From contig NZ_NOXS01000035.1 in NCBI RefSeq assembly GCF_002251735.1, forward strand, positions 252,814-316,813: DNA of 64,000 nt, given 5' to 3'. The stretch's first letter is position 1. Every line of letters starts with the position of its first letter. Shown piece after piece: positions 36,397 to 45,567 of this stretch. A program made the position numbers and the translations under genes. The notes under the pieces were generated by a model, which was not told the origin of the DNA, made no database searches, and worked only from the letters and a program-made list of their open reading frames with translations. This DNA comes from Elstera cyanobacteriorum. Its GTDB lineage: Bacteria; Pseudomonadota; Alphaproteobacteria; Elsterales; Elsteraceae.

Positions 36397-38667
36397 ATGG
36401 TTTCGACGCAGACCGTTACGGCTATGCAACGTGCCCAACAGACGTTGGACCGCGCCTTTGCGCGCCTGGGCACGGGCCAGGTCGAGACCAGCAGCAGTGT
36501 CAATCGCGCGATCCATCAGACCAAGGCCGACCTGACGGCGGAGATTGCAGCGCAGCAAAGCCGGATCAATGGCGCAACACGGGATGAGGGGCGGTCGCTG
36601 ACCGCCGTTGATGCCTATAGCGAGGCCGAAACCCGCTATTTGCAAGCGGCTGCAATTCTAAAGAATAGCGCCCGAGATGGGGCGACGGTCTACGAACGGC
36701 AAACTGCCGTTGCGGAAGCTGAACGGATACATGCCTCCATCGATCCGCTCTACGGAAACAAACTGTTTGAGGGGGAGCAGGTCGCTTTCCAGGGCGATAA
36801 ATTAGGCCATCTCGCCCCCACCGGATTAGGCACGGGCCGAGACGTCAGTCTTGTGGATCGTATTTTTTATGCTGCCAGCAATGGGGCGGATGGGTTCGAA
36901 CTGTGGAGCTCGACCGGGGGCGTTGGCTCCGAACTGGCCGTCGGCGATATCGAACCGGGGCCGCTCGGGCAATTCACGGCCGGAACCGCGCCAACTTGGG
37001 CGGCGGCAAATGGTTTACTGTATTACACAGCCTCCACAGCCGCCAATGGGACCGAGCTATGGCGGTCAGACGGCACGAAAGCCGGAACCTTTCTGCTCAG
37101 CGATCTCACCCCTGGCGCCCCCAGCAGCACCATCAGCAATATGGTGGAGCTTAAAGGGTCTCTCTATTTTACCCTCAGCGAAGGGACTGACCATTATCTT
37201 TATAAGAGTGATGGAACAGCAGAAACCACAAAGAGAATATCAAAAATATCATCAGGTTCCGCGCCAAAATATTTCACATCCCTGGACAATAATCTTTATT
37301 TTGTTAGCCAGACTCCCAGTAACGGCATTGAACTGCGTCGCACCGATGGCACTCTATCGGGCACCTCTCTGGTTGCTGATATTCGCCCAGGCGCCGCCTC
37401 ATCCTTTCCAGAGTATCTGACCCCATCGGGCGATAAACTCTTTTTTACAGCTCTCACGAGTACGGGCGGGCGCGAGCTTTATGTAGCGGATAAAACCGGC
37501 ACGCGGCGCGTTGCGGATATTTATCCGGGTTCGACGGACGGGCTGCCAATTACGCCGACGATGTTTATCAGTGCTGTTAAGGGCGGGGTTGTGTTCACGG
37601 CGCAAGATCCAACCGCCGGAATGGAACTCTATTACAGTGATGGCAATAGCGTCACCCGCTTGACTGACCTGACCCCCGGCCCGGCCGATACATCATTCGG
37701 TGGCCCAACACGGGCTGCGGCCATCGGCGATAAATTTGCTTTCGCCGCCACGACCAGCGATGGGTTCTATGCCCCATACCTAACGGATTTGGCGGGTAAT
37801 CGTCAGCTTATCACCAGCGACGACGGCGATGCCCTGACGTTCAGTTCCCACTTCGTCGCGGCTGGAAATTATCTCTACATGCGCGCGGCGGAAGCGGGGG
37901 CGCCCGGCAGCCGCCTCTATCGGGTTGACCCGACCACAGCAAAAGCAACGGCGATTGCAGGGACGCAAGATATTCCCTTCGTTAACCAAACAGTTATTGG
38001 TGATAAAGTCTTTGCGACGGCGCTGAAGTCGGGCATTCAACGCACCTTTGTCTATGGGCCGGACGGTTTGTATCAAGTCCCTGGTACAATTTCCCAAGGA
38101 TATGCCATCCTGGTGCCAGGCCTAACCGGTACCCGTTTGCAGCAGTCGGCTGACACGCTGACGGCTGCGGCGGTCAATGTGTCCAGCCAACGCCAGGCGG
38201 CACAATGGGCAGCAGACCGCGCCGGGATCGTTCAGCAGTTTCATGCCGGGATCAAAACGGTCGCGGAACAGGCTAAGCAACAAGTATCTGTTGCTGATCC
38301 TCAGAACGAACTGACCGTCGCCCGCGACGCCAGCGAGCGCTTGCAGCGCGGGTCGGCCAGTTTGGCTGCTGAAGCGCAGGCTGGGGCTTTTCTGGCGGGC
38401 GGGCTTCAGGATGTACTGAAAGCTGCGAAAACCGAAAGTGAAGACCTGCAAGCCCGGCGAGACGCCAAACTTCAGGAAGCCAAGCGCCAGCAACGCAGCA
38501 AACTCCTGCGCGGCGAAGTCACCACGCCGCCCGCCCGCCCGGTGACGGCGGGCCTCTCCACGATCGGGTTGCAAGTCGATACGTCCCGCTTCGACCCGCC
38601 CCCGGTGCAACCGGCTTATCGCCCGGTGATCGCCCCGATCAAACTGGCCGGCGCGACCCTGACGTAA
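36397..38667 (+). CDS. Flagellin-like protein with central ELWxSDGT beta-propeller
   Basis: A 756-residue protein. Residues 8-125 resemble the flagellin D0/D1 domain: a Leu/Ala heptad helix (AQQTLDRAFARLGTG), DLTAEIAAQQSRINGATRDE, and IHASIDPLYGNKLFEG, like the flagellin FNGKKLLDG turn. Residues about 145-565 hold 8-9 repeats of 45-50 residues (ELWRSDGTKAGTFLLSDLTPG is the clearest; others near 168, 267, 312, 360, 410, 459, 507), as in ELWxSDGTxxGT beta-propellers. Residues 585-680 resemble the flagellin C-terminal helix (SASLAAEAQAGAFLAGGLQDVL). A further coiled and Pro-rich tail of about 75 residues is abnormal for flagellin. No signal peptide. RBS AAGGAGGGGG precedes 36397. No flagellar gene lies nearby. 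Confidence 0.75.
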   Translation: MVSTQTVTAMQRAQQTLDRAFARLGTGQVETSSSVNRAIHQTKADLTAEIAAQQSRINGATRDEGRSLTAVDAYSEAETRYLQAAAILKNSARDGATVYERQTAVAEAERIHASIDPLYGNKLFEGEQVAFQGDKLGHLAPTGLGTGRDVSLVDRIFYAASNGADGFELWSSTGGVGSELAVGDIEPGPLGQFTAGTAPTWAAANGLLYYTASTAANGTELWRSDGTKAGTFLLSDLTPGAPSSTISNMVELKGSLYFTLSEGTDHYLYKSDGTAETTKRISKISSGSAPKYFTSLDNNLYFVSQTPSNGIELRRTDGTLSGTSLVADIRPGAASSFPEYLTPSGDKLFFTALTSTGGRELYVADKTGTRRVADIYPGSTDGLPITPTMFISAVKGGVVFTAQDPTAGMELYYSDGNSVTRLTDLTPGPADTSFGGPTRAAAIGDKFAFAATTSDGFYAPYLTDLAGNRQLITSDDGDALTFSSHFVAAGNYLYMRAAEAGAPGSRLYRVDPTTAKATAIAGTQDIPFVNQTVIGDKVFATALKSGIQRTFVYGPDGLYQVPGTISQGYAILVPGLTGTRLQQSADTLTAAAVNVSSQRQAAQWAADRAGIVQQFHAGIKTVAEQAKQQVSVADPQNELTVARDASERLQRGSASLAAEAQAGAFLAGGLQDVLKAAKTESEDLQARRDAKLQEAKRQQRSKLLRGEVTTPPARPVTAGLSTIGLQVDTSRFDPPPVQPAYRPVIAPIKLAGATLT

Positions 38668-38668
38668 A

Positions 38669-38700
38669 AATCCCCGGTGCCGCAGCATCCGGGGATTCTT
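38669..38700. terminator. Bidirectional intrinsic terminator
   Basis: AATCCCCGG (38669-38677) pairs with CCGGGGATT (38689-38697). On the plus strand it is followed by CTTTT; on the minus strand by TTTTTACG. It separates the convergent flagellin-like and GST genes and probably ends both. Confidence 0.8.
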
Positions 38701-39372
38701 TTAGAAATCGAGATCGGCGTAGTGGCGGGGCGGCGGCATCCCGGGAATATGATCGGCCAACAAGGGCCGGAAGCTGGGGCGGGATTTGACGCGCGCGTAC
38801 CATTCCTTTGCCCCGGGGTGCTGATCCCACGGAACATCACCCAGATAATCGACGCACGAGAGATGTGCCGCTGCCGTAACGTCCGCCAAACTAAAATCGG
38901 CCCCGGCCAGATAGCTGCGGCGATCCGACAGGTAGGCGATATAGTCCAGATGGTAGTGGATATTGGCGTATCCCGCCTTGATCGCTTGGCTATTCGGAGT
39001 GCCGATACCGGTCAGCCGCTTGGTGATCTTCTCGTCCACCAGGTTTTGCGTCACCTCCCGATTGAATTTCACATCAAACCAACCGATCAAGCGACGAATT
39101 TCTGCCCGCTCCAGCGCCGTTTGCCCCAGCAAGGGCCGATCAGGAAAACTTTCCTCGATGAATTCGGCAATCGCCGTTGCATCGGAAATCGGGTGTCCGC
39201 CCGGTTCGAACAACAGCACGGGCACCTCGCCCGCCGGGTTCAGCGCCAGAAACTCCGGTCGCCGTTCCCAGGTTTTTTCGATCTGTAGATCGAATTCCAG
39301 GTTCTTTTCTTTCAGCATCAGCCGGATCTTGCGCGATCCGGGCGATACAAATTGGTGAAACAGCAACATCAT
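38701..39372 (-). CDS. Glutathione S-transferase family protein
   Basis: A 223-residue protein with an N-terminal thioredoxin-like domain (LLFHQFVSPGSRKIRLMLKEK, then EVPVLLFEPGGHPISDATAIAEF with the Pro-Val and Ser-Asp pair for glutathione) and a C-terminal helical domain with AGADFSLADVTAAAHLS. It most resembles the FrmB/GST family of unknown substrate. A Ser in the VSPGSRK loop could be the catalytic residue. Two consecutive ATGs make the start uncertain by one codon. Confidence 0.88.
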   Translation of the reverse strand: MMLLFHQFVSPGSRKIRLMLKEKNLEFDLQIEKTWERRPEFLALNPAGEVPVLLFEPGGHPISDATAIAEFIEESFPDRPLLGQTALERAEIRRLIGWFDVKFNREVTQNLVDEKITKRLTGIGTPNSQAIKAGYANIHYHLDYIAYLSDRRSYLAGADFSLADVTAAAHLSCVDYLGDVPWDQHPGAKEWYARVKSRPSFRPLLADHIPGMPPPRHYADLDF

Positions 39373-39501
39373 AGCTTCTGCTTATACAGCCCTAGCCCGC
39401 TGCTGCCAAAGCCCAAAGACGTGACAAAGTGACAGATAGAAAACAGTTAAAATTGCGCCCAATTTACGGTACATCTCACCCCTCAAAAGGGGTGGGCCGT
39501 T

Positions 39502-40935
39502 ATGACGCAGAATAAAATCCCGGCAGGACAACTGCCGGTCGCCGACCCGGCCGGTCTCGGGCGCTATGTCGAAGCGCTGGCCAAGCGGGCGGGCACGTTA
39601 GGGGTGGAAGCCGCCGATATGGCGGGCCGGGCGGAAGATATTGCGGAACAGGTCCATCGGCAGGCCGATGCGTTGACCGAAATGCGCGGCCAAGTGCAGG
39701 ATATCGCCGCCAGCAACCGCCAGATTCTGGATGAAACCGGACAGGCGGAAAGCGATATCCGCACCAGTCATCAGCGTATGACCCAGGCGCAGGCGGCGAT
39801 CAAAGTCGCGCTGGACGATGTGCTGAGCCTGACCGACGGGATCACCCGCATCGAGCAACGCCTCCCCGGTCTCGAACAATCCCTCGATCAAGTTGGGCGC
39901 GTCTCCGCCGATATCGAACGCATCGCCCGGCAGACCAATCTTCTGGCCCTCAATGCCACCATCGAAGCTGCCCGCGCCGGGGAAGCCGGGCGGGGCTTTG
40001 CCGTCGTCGCGGGCGAGGTCAAAACGCTGTCGCGCCAAACGGCAGAGGCGGTAACGGAAATCCAGCAAACCCTTGCGGCCCTCACCCGTCAGATTCGTGA
40101 CCTGATTGCCGAAAGCGGCGAAGCGTCGGGCAAGGCATCCGCCGCCCGGGCGGGCAGCGGCCAGATTGGCGAGGCCGTGCGCGATATTGATCATGCCTGC
40201 ACGACGATTGCCGCCACCCAGCGCACGGTGAGTGCGATTGCCGCCCATTCCAGGGATAATCAAGCGAGTTGCGACGCGCTGGTCGGCGGCATTACCCGCC
40301 TCTCCGACACGGGCGACCGCATGCGCACGGGCATCGCCGACGTCGCCCAAGGCACCCGCAATGTCCTAACCCTGTCCGAAGACCTCATCGAACTGACGGC
40401 GGAAGCTGGGGTTGAAACGGTCGACACGCCCTACATTCAGGCCGCGATTGCTGGCGCGGCAGAGGTTTCCCGCCGGTTCGAAGCCGGGTTAGACGCGGGG
40501 CGGGTGACGCTGGACGCCTTGTGGGACGAAGCCTATCAGCCCGTTCCCGGCACAGCGCCCCAGAAGTTTACGACCCGCGCCCTGCCCTTCTATCAGACCG
40601 CTTTGGCTGATGTGTTGGAAGGCCTTGCCGCCCTGACCCCGCAGACCATTCTGTGTGTTGCGACCGACCGGCAGGGCTATCTGCCCGTTCACAATAAACG
40701 CTTCTCGCACCCCCATCGCCCGGACGATGCCGAGTGGAATGGTCAGCATTCCCGGGATCGCATCATGATGACCGACCGCACGGCCCAAGCCGGATTGAAG
40801 TCGACCAAACCCTTCTTGGTGCAGACCTACCGACGCCGTTTGGGCAGCAAGGTCGAGTTACTCAAGGATGTCTCGGCCCCAATTCTTGTAAAGGGGCGGC
40901 GCTGGGGTGTGCTGCGCCTCTGTTACACGCCCTAA
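39502..40935 (+). CDS. Soluble methyl-accepting chemotaxis protein with C-terminal sensor domain
   Basis: A 477-residue protein with no membrane helix. The signalling hairpin is present: [47 protein letters not shown] (about residues 140-186, quoted in parts). The long helices before and after are Gln/Ala-rich. The last 140 residues ([22 protein letters not shown] to GVLRLCYTP) form a separate domain with [10 protein letters not shown] and [10 protein letters not shown], like cytoplasmic chemoreceptor sensor domains in magnetospirilla. It should signal through CheA/CheW to flagella. Ligand unknown. No methylation pentapeptides were confirmed. Confidence 0.88.
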   Translation: MTQNKIPAGQLPVADPAGLGRYVEALAKRAGTLGVEAADMAGRAEDIAEQVHRQADALTEMRGQVQDIAASNRQILDETGQAESDIRTSHQRMTQAQAAIKVALDDVLSLTDGITRIEQRLPGLEQSLDQVGRVSADIERIARQTNLLALNATIEAARAGEAGRGFAVVAGEVKTLSRQTAEAVTEIQQTLAALTRQIRDLIAESGEASGKASAARAGSGQIGEAVRDIDHACTTIAATQRTVSAIAAHSRDNQASCDALVGGITRLSDTGDRMRTGIADVAQGTRNVLTLSEDLIELTAEAGVETVDTPYIQAAIAGAAEVSRRFEAGLDAGRVTLDALWDEAYQPVPGTAPQKFTTRALPFYQTALADVLEGLAALTPQTILCVATDRQGYLPVHNKRFSHPHRPDDAEWNGQHSRDRIMMTDRTAQAGLKSTKPFLVQTYRRRLGSKVELLKDVSAPILVKGRRWGVLRLCYTP

Positions 40936-40938
40936 CCT

Positions 40939-42054
40939 TTAGGCCGCGCTCACCCCCGCCCCGCCACCGTGGGTAACCGTGGGAACGGCATAGCCCGCAG
41001 GCTTGTCGCCCACCGTCACCCCGCCGGTCAGCATGGCCTGAATTTCCGGCTGGAAGAAGCTGTAGGGGAAGCGCGGTTCGGGACGGCTGACCGCCGCCAG
41101 CCGGGCGGCGAGGTCCGGCGGCAGGGTGAAATCCAACGCGCCCAGGCTCTCCTGAAGCTGCATAAGTTTCGTTGCGCCGAGGATCACGCTGCCAACGCCG
41201 GGGCGATTGGCCACCCAATTGAGCGCCACCTGTGCCATCGGTTTGCCGAGCGCCAGCGCCACGGCGTCCAACTCCGCGACGATGCGCCAGTTACGGTCGG
41301 TAAATTTGGCGAAGGCCGGGTCATCAGTGCCGCGCATCTCCTCAAGCCGCCCTTCCCCCGTCACGCCGGGCCGATACTTGCCCGAGAGAAGGCCAGAGGC
41401 CAGGGGGCTCCAGACCATCGTGCCGATGCCCCGATCGAGACCGAGCGGGATAAACTCATCCTCGATTGACCGTTCCGCCAAACTGTATTCGAGTTGAAGC
41501 GCGGTCAGCGGCTCCCACGCCCGCAGTTCCGCCAGGGTTTGCGCGCGCGCTGCCACCCAGGCGGGGACATTGGATAGGCCGATATGGCGTACTGTCCCGG
41601 CGCGCACCAGATCGTCCAAGGTGCGCATGACTTCTTCGATGGGCGTAATGCGGTCCCAGGTGTGGAGCAGGAACAGGTCAATATAATCGGTGCCGAGGCG
41701 CCTCAGCGAGCCTTCCACCGCCCGCAGAATATTCTTGCGGCCATTGCCCCCGGCATTCGGGTTTCCCGGTTCGGCATTATAGGAGAACTTGGTCGCAATC
41801 ACCGCTTTGTCGCGCAGCCCCCGGTCGGCAATGAACTGCCCCAGCCAGGTTTCCGACGCGCCATTGGTGTAAAGGTCCGCCGTGTCAAAGAGATTACCCC
41901 CGGCGTCCACATAGGCATTGAAGATCGCCTGCGCCGTGTCCCGATCCGCGCCCCAGCCCCAGTCGGTGCCAAAAGTCATCGTACCAAGGGCGAGGCGGCT
42001 CACGCGCAACCCGCTGCGGCCAAGAGTGTAATAGGCATTTAGTCCGTCGGTCAT
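40939..42054 (-). CDS. Aldo/keto reductase
   Basis: A 371-residue NADPH-dependent oxidoreductase with a TIM-barrel fold. Catalytic tetrad residues are Asp and Tyr in NLFDTADLYTNGASETWLGQ, Lys in VIATKFSYN and His in DLFLLHTWDRI. NADP binding is by the C-terminal GVGSVILGATKLMQLQESL. Related to the YajO/Tas group. The LysR-type regulator divergently transcribed 100 bases away is likely its regulator. The gene ends 3 bases from the chemoreceptor gene. Confidence 0.9.
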   Translation of the reverse strand: MTDGLNAYYTLGRSGLRVSRLALGTMTFGTDWGWGADRDTAQAIFNAYVDAGGNLFDTADLYTNGASETWLGQFIADRGLRDKAVIATKFSYNAEPGNPNAGGNGRKNILRAVEGSLRRLGTDYIDLFLLHTWDRITPIEEVMRTLDDLVRAGTVRHIGLSNVPAWVAARAQTLAELRAWEPLTALQLEYSLAERSIEDEFIPLGLDRGIGTMVWSPLASGLLSGKYRPGVTGEGRLEEMRGTDDPAFAKFTDRNWRIVAELDAVALALGKPMAQVALNWVANRPGVGSVILGATKLMQLQESLGALDFTLPPDLAARLAAVSRPEPRFPYSFFQPEIQAMLTGGVTVGDKPAGYAVPTVTHGGGAGVSAA

Positions 42055-42154
42055 GGGTCTTACTCCGGCAAAATCATCTGCCGTTACCCTGCCCTAATCC
42101 CCAGATCGCGATAATATCGCTTAATCAGAATAGATTATTCGATACAATTCAGGA

Positions 42155-43054
42155 ATGGACCGTGATCTGCTTGCCCATCTGCCGATCCTTTTGAGCGTCG
42201 CCCGCCGGGGTGGCTTTGCGGCGGCAGCGGGGGAGTTAGGCCTCTCCCCCTCTGCCGTCAGCCATGCCGTGCGGTTGGTAGAAGACAGATTGGGCCAACC
42301 GATCTTCGCGCGCACCACCCGCAGCGTTGCCTTAACCGAGACGGGGGAACGGCTGCTCGCCGGTATCGGCCCCGCCCTCGCCGATCTCACCGCGTGCTGG
42401 GAGGCGGCGCGCCACCGCCAGGGCCAGATCAGCGGGCTGCTGCGGCTCAATGTCCCCTCCCTTGCCTTGCCGCTCGGTCTAACCCGGGTGATGGCGGCGA
42501 TGGCCGAGCGGTTCCCCGACGTGCAGGTGGAAGCCTTCGTCAATAATGGGCTGACCGATATTGTTGCAGAGGGCTTCGATGCCGGGGTGCGGTTGGGGGA
42601 AATGATCGACGCCGATATGATTGCCCTGCGCCTAACCCCGCCCTTCGACGCCATCCTTGTCGCCGCCCCGGCCTATATCGCCCAGCACGGCCAGCCCGGG
42701 ACGCTGGCCGATCTTGCGGCCCATCGCTGCATCGGTTTTCGCCAAATACGGGCGGGTGGCCTCTATCGTTGGGATTTGGTCGCGGAGGGACGGGATGTCA
42801 GCCTCGCCGTCCCCAGTACCAGCATTGTCAATGATCCGCTGGCCGCGCTCGACCTCGCCCGCGCCGGGGCGGGTATCGCCTATCTGTTCGAACCCCTGGC
42901 CCGGGCCGACCTCGCCGCCGGGCGGTTAATCCACCTGCTGCCAGAGAGCGCCGTGACCGAACCCGGCCTGTTTCTCTACTATCCCCGCCGCAGCCGCGAT
43001 GCGCCGAAACTGCGCGCCTTCATTACAACCGCACGGGATGTGCTGAAGGGCTAA
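42155..43054 (+). CDS. LysR-type transcriptional regulator
   Basis: A 299-residue regulator. The N-terminal winged helix-turn-helix is LPILLSVARRGGFAAAAGELGLSPSAVSHAVRLVEDRLGQPIFARTTRSVALTETG (residues 8-64, in parts). The C-terminal half is the effector domain with GLLRLNVPSLALPLGLTRVMAAM. It is divergent from the aldo/keto reductase gene; the 100-base gap holds an AT-rich stretch (TAATCAGAATAGATTATTC near 42121-42140) with a TNA-type inverted repeat that could be its binding site. Effector unknown. Confidence 0.9.
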   Translation: MDRDLLAHLPILLSVARRGGFAAAAGELGLSPSAVSHAVRLVEDRLGQPIFARTTRSVALTETGERLLAGIGPALADLTACWEAARHRQGQISGLLRLNVPSLALPLGLTRVMAAMAERFPDVQVEAFVNNGLTDIVAEGFDAGVRLGEMIDADMIALRLTPPFDAILVAAPAYIAQHGQPGTLADLAAHRCIGFRQIRAGGLYRWDLVAEGRDVSLAVPSTSIVNDPLAALDLARAGAGIAYLFEPLARADLAAGRLIHLLPESAVTEPGLFLYYPRRSRDAPKLRAFITTARDVLKG

Positions 43055-43058
43055 GCCG

Positions 43059-43910
43059 TTATGGCCAAGCAACGGCCGGTGGCAGCGACATCAGGATCGC
43101 TTCGGCATTCCCGCCGGTTTTCAGCCCAAAGCTGGTGCCGCGATCATAGAGAAGGTTGAATTCCACATAGCGCCCGCGCTTTACGAGCTGCGTCTGGCGC
43201 TGGGCATCGGTCCAGGGATCGTTCAGGCGGCGGCGGGCCAGGGCGGGATAGGTGGAGAGGAAGGCCAGACCGACATCGCGGGTGAAGGCGAAATCCGCCT
43301 CCCAATCACCGCTGTTCAACTGATCATAAAAGATGCCGCCGATACCGCGCGCTTCTTCCCGATGCTTCAGGTAGAAATACTCGTCGCACCAATCCTTGAA
43401 CTTCGGATAATAGGCCGGATCATGAGCATCGCACGCCGCCCGCAGCCCGGCGTGAAACGCCGCCGTTTCGGCATCGTCGGGGAAAATCGGCGTTAAATCC
43501 GCCCCGCCGCCGAACCAGCCCTTGCTGGTCACGATCATTCGCGTGTTCATATGCACGGCGGGCACTAGGGGCGACTGCATATGCGCCACCAGCGAAATGC
43601 CGCTGGCCCAAAATTCCCCGGTGTCCGCCGCGCCGGGAATCTGCTGGCGAAACTCCTCGCTAAACGTGCCGTGGACGGTGGAGATATTGACGCCGACCTT
43701 CTCGAACACCCGCCCGCGCATCAGCGACATGGTGCCGCCGCCGCCGCCAGGACGCGCCCAGGTCTTGCGCTCGAACCGTCCCGGCGCCTTATCCGCGAGC
43801 GGACCGCCCGAAAGATCATCTTCCAACTGCTCAAAGGCCGCGCAAATATCGTTACGGAGCTGCTCGAACCAGGCGGCGGCCCTGGTTTTGCGCGTCTCAA
43901 GCTCGGACAT
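43059..43910 (-). CDS. hemF: Aerobic coproporphyrinogen III oxidase
   Basis: A 283-residue enzyme making protoporphyrinogen IX from coproporphyrinogen III using O2. Signatures are [36 protein letters not shown]-type [45 protein letters not shown] and [34 protein letters not shown] (quoted in parts). It lies 8 bases from trmL on the same strand. Length is typical. Confidence 0.95.
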   Translation of the reverse strand: MSELETRKTRAAAWFEQLRNDICAAFEQLEDDLSGGPLADKAPGRFERKTWARPGGGGGTMSLMRGRVFEKVGVNISTVHGTFSEEFRQQIPGAADTGEFWASGISLVAHMQSPLVPAVHMNTRMIVTSKGWFGGGADLTPIFPDDAETAAFHAGLRAACDAHDPAYYPKFKDWCDEYFYLKHREEARGIGGIFYDQLNSGDWEADFAFTRDVGLAFLSTYPALARRRLNDPWTDAQRQTQLVKRGRYVEFNLLYDRGTSFGLKTGGNAEAILMSLPPAVAWP

Positions 43911-43918
43911 ACCTCTTC

Positions 43919-44383
43919 CTACTCACATCCGCAGCGCCGGTACCCATCGGTCTGGCGCAAGGCTTCGCCAAGGACCATTGCCCCGGCGATGGCGACATTT
44001 AACGACCGCGCTTCCGGACGCAAGGGAATCCGCACGCGCACGGCGGCGGCGGACGCCACCTCTGGCGGCACCCCAGCGCTTTCCCGCCCCAGCAGTAGCC
44101 GGTCGTCGGGTAAAAACTGGGCATCCGGCAGCAGGGTTTCCCCCTTCGTCGTCAGCACAATCAAGCGCCCGCCGAGGTTCGCGCCCTGATAGGCCGTCCA
44201 AGAGGCGTGCCGGGTAACGGTCACCTGATCGAGATAGTCCATCCCCGCCCGCCGCATATGGGGGCCGCCGAAAACAAAGCCGCAGGGTTCGATCACATCG
44301 ACCGGCACGCCAAAGCAGGCGGCAAGGCGAAGCAACGTGCCGGTGTTCTGGGGAATATCGGGTTGAAATAGGGTAAGGCGCAT
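43919..44383 (-). CDS. trmL: tRNA (cytidine(34)-2'-O)-methyltransferase
   Basis: A 154-residue SPOUT methyltransferase modifying the wobble base of tRNA-Leu. It begins [32 protein letters not shown] and has the SAM-binding knot region [14 protein letters not shown] and [24 protein letters not shown]. The final residues are Cys-containing (GYRRCGCE). It is encoded next to hemF and divergent from petABC. Confidence 0.94.
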   Translation of the reverse strand: MRLTLFQPDIPQNTGTLLRLAACFGVPVDVIEPCGFVFGGPHMRRAGMDYLDQVTVTRHASWTAYQGANLGGRLIVLTTKGETLLPDAQFLPDDRLLLGRESAGVPPEVASAAAVRVRIPLRPEARSLNVAIAGAMVLGEALRQTDGYRRCGCE

Positions 44384-44576
44384 GGCGGGCGACCCTAGAG
44401 CAATTCCGCCGCTGGGGAAATCGTCCGCAGCGCCTCACCGGTGAAATAGTAAAATTTTAGCGGCCACCGGCGGATGGGGCGGTTCTTACCGGAAGATGGA
44501 GGGGAATTAACGGGATTTCCTGGCACGCCGAGTGCAAGATTTCCTCAGTCCTCCCCCGTATGGGACCGTTTGGGAT

Positions 44577-44714
44577 ATGGAACGCCTAGTTTTCGCCTTT
44601 GCCGTCCTTCTGGTCGCGCTCGCGGGTTTCGCGGCGGCAACGGGGCATGGCGATGTGCTGGAACTGATCGACCATACCCCCACCCACGAGACGGTTGCGA
44701 CCTTCGCCCGTTAA
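44577..44714 (+). CDS. Possible 45-residue membrane or exported peptide
   Basis: A short open frame: MERLVFAFAVLLVALAGFAAATGHGDVLELI and a polar tail. The hydrophobic segment (residues 4-22) could be a membrane helix or an uncleaved signal. The start has only a weak GGGA site. It sits between trmL and the petABC promoter. Codon use is plausible, and no homologue is recognised. Confidence 0.4.
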   Translation: MERLVFAFAVLLVALAGFAAATGHGDVLELIDHTPTHETVATFAR

Positions 44715-44751
44715 AGCTGCCAGCCTGCGCACGATGTGACATCCGCGCGCT

Positions 44752-44779
44752 TTGCAAATCGGGGGAATTCCTTTATACC
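44752..44779 (+). promoter_or_regulatory. Predicted sigma-70 promoter upstream of petABC
   Basis: TTGCAA (44752-44757) and TATACC (44774-44779) with 16-base spacing. The leader to the petA ATG would be about 200 bases. Confidence 0.45.
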
Positions 44780-44988
44780 CGGCTCTACGCTTGGCCGGTC
44801 TGCCGGAAAATGCGCATGATTCTGCGGAAAACCGTCATACGGCGGTTGCCTGCGGCATCGTGTCGCGTTTTCTTGTTTCTAAGCTACCCTAGAGGAGTTT
44901 GGAGCGGGCCGGCTCCGATTATAGGCTTGAGTTTCGACAGGGCCTGCGTTTCAAGGCCTGGTACAAGCGACGCGCGAGGACGGATCAT

Positions 44989-45546
44989 ATGGCTCAGTCT
45001 GCCAACCAAGCCCACGGCCAAGCCGGGGGAACCGGGGAAACCCGACGCGATTTTCTGACCCTGACCGCCGGGGCGATGGGTGGGATTGGGGCGGTCGCCT
45101 TCATTCTTCCCTTCATCAACAGCATGAATCCCGCCGCCGACACGCTGGCGCTGGCTTCGACGGAAGTCGATATTGGCGCCATCAAAGAAGGCCAAAGCGT
45201 GACCGTTACGTGGCGCGGTAAGCCGGTGTTCATTCGCCATCGCACGGCGGATGAAATCAAAACGGCTGAAGGCGTTAGCCCCGCCGAGCTTCCCGATCCG
45301 CAGGCCGACAAGGACCGCGTGAAGAAGCCGGAATGGCTGGTGCTGGTCGGCGTCTGCACCCATCTCGGCTGCGTGCCGAACGGGCAGAAGGTCGGTGAAG
45401 CCAAAGGCGATTTCGGCGGCTGGTTCTGCCCGTGCCACGGGTCGCACTATGATACGTCCGGTCGCATCCGCAAAGGCCCGGCGCCGCGCAATCTGGAAGT
45501 GCCGCAATATACGTTCCTGTCCGACACGTCGCTGCGCATCGGCTAA
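44989..45546 (+). CDS. petA: Ubiquinol-cytochrome c reductase iron-sulfur (Rieske) subunit
   Basis: A 185-residue Rieske protein of the bc1 complex. The N-terminus has a twin-arginine motif and membrane anchor ([20 protein letters not shown]). The 2Fe-2S ligands are in CTHLGC (about residue 122) and CPCHGSHYD. The ATG at 44989 has GAGGA nine bases upstream; the frame is open earlier but has no family sequence. petB follows 21 bases later. Confidence 0.95.
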   Translation: MAQSANQAHGQAGGTGETRRDFLTLTAGAMGGIGAVAFILPFINSMNPAADTLALASTEVDIGAIKEGQSVTVTWRGKPVFIRHRTADEIKTAEGVSPAELPDPQADKDRVKKPEWLVLVGVCTHLGCVPNGQKVGEAKGDFGGWFCPCHGSHYDTSGRIRKGPAPRNLEVPQYTFLSDTSLRIG

Positions 45547-45567
45547 CGGAGCGGGAGGGGTTCAATA

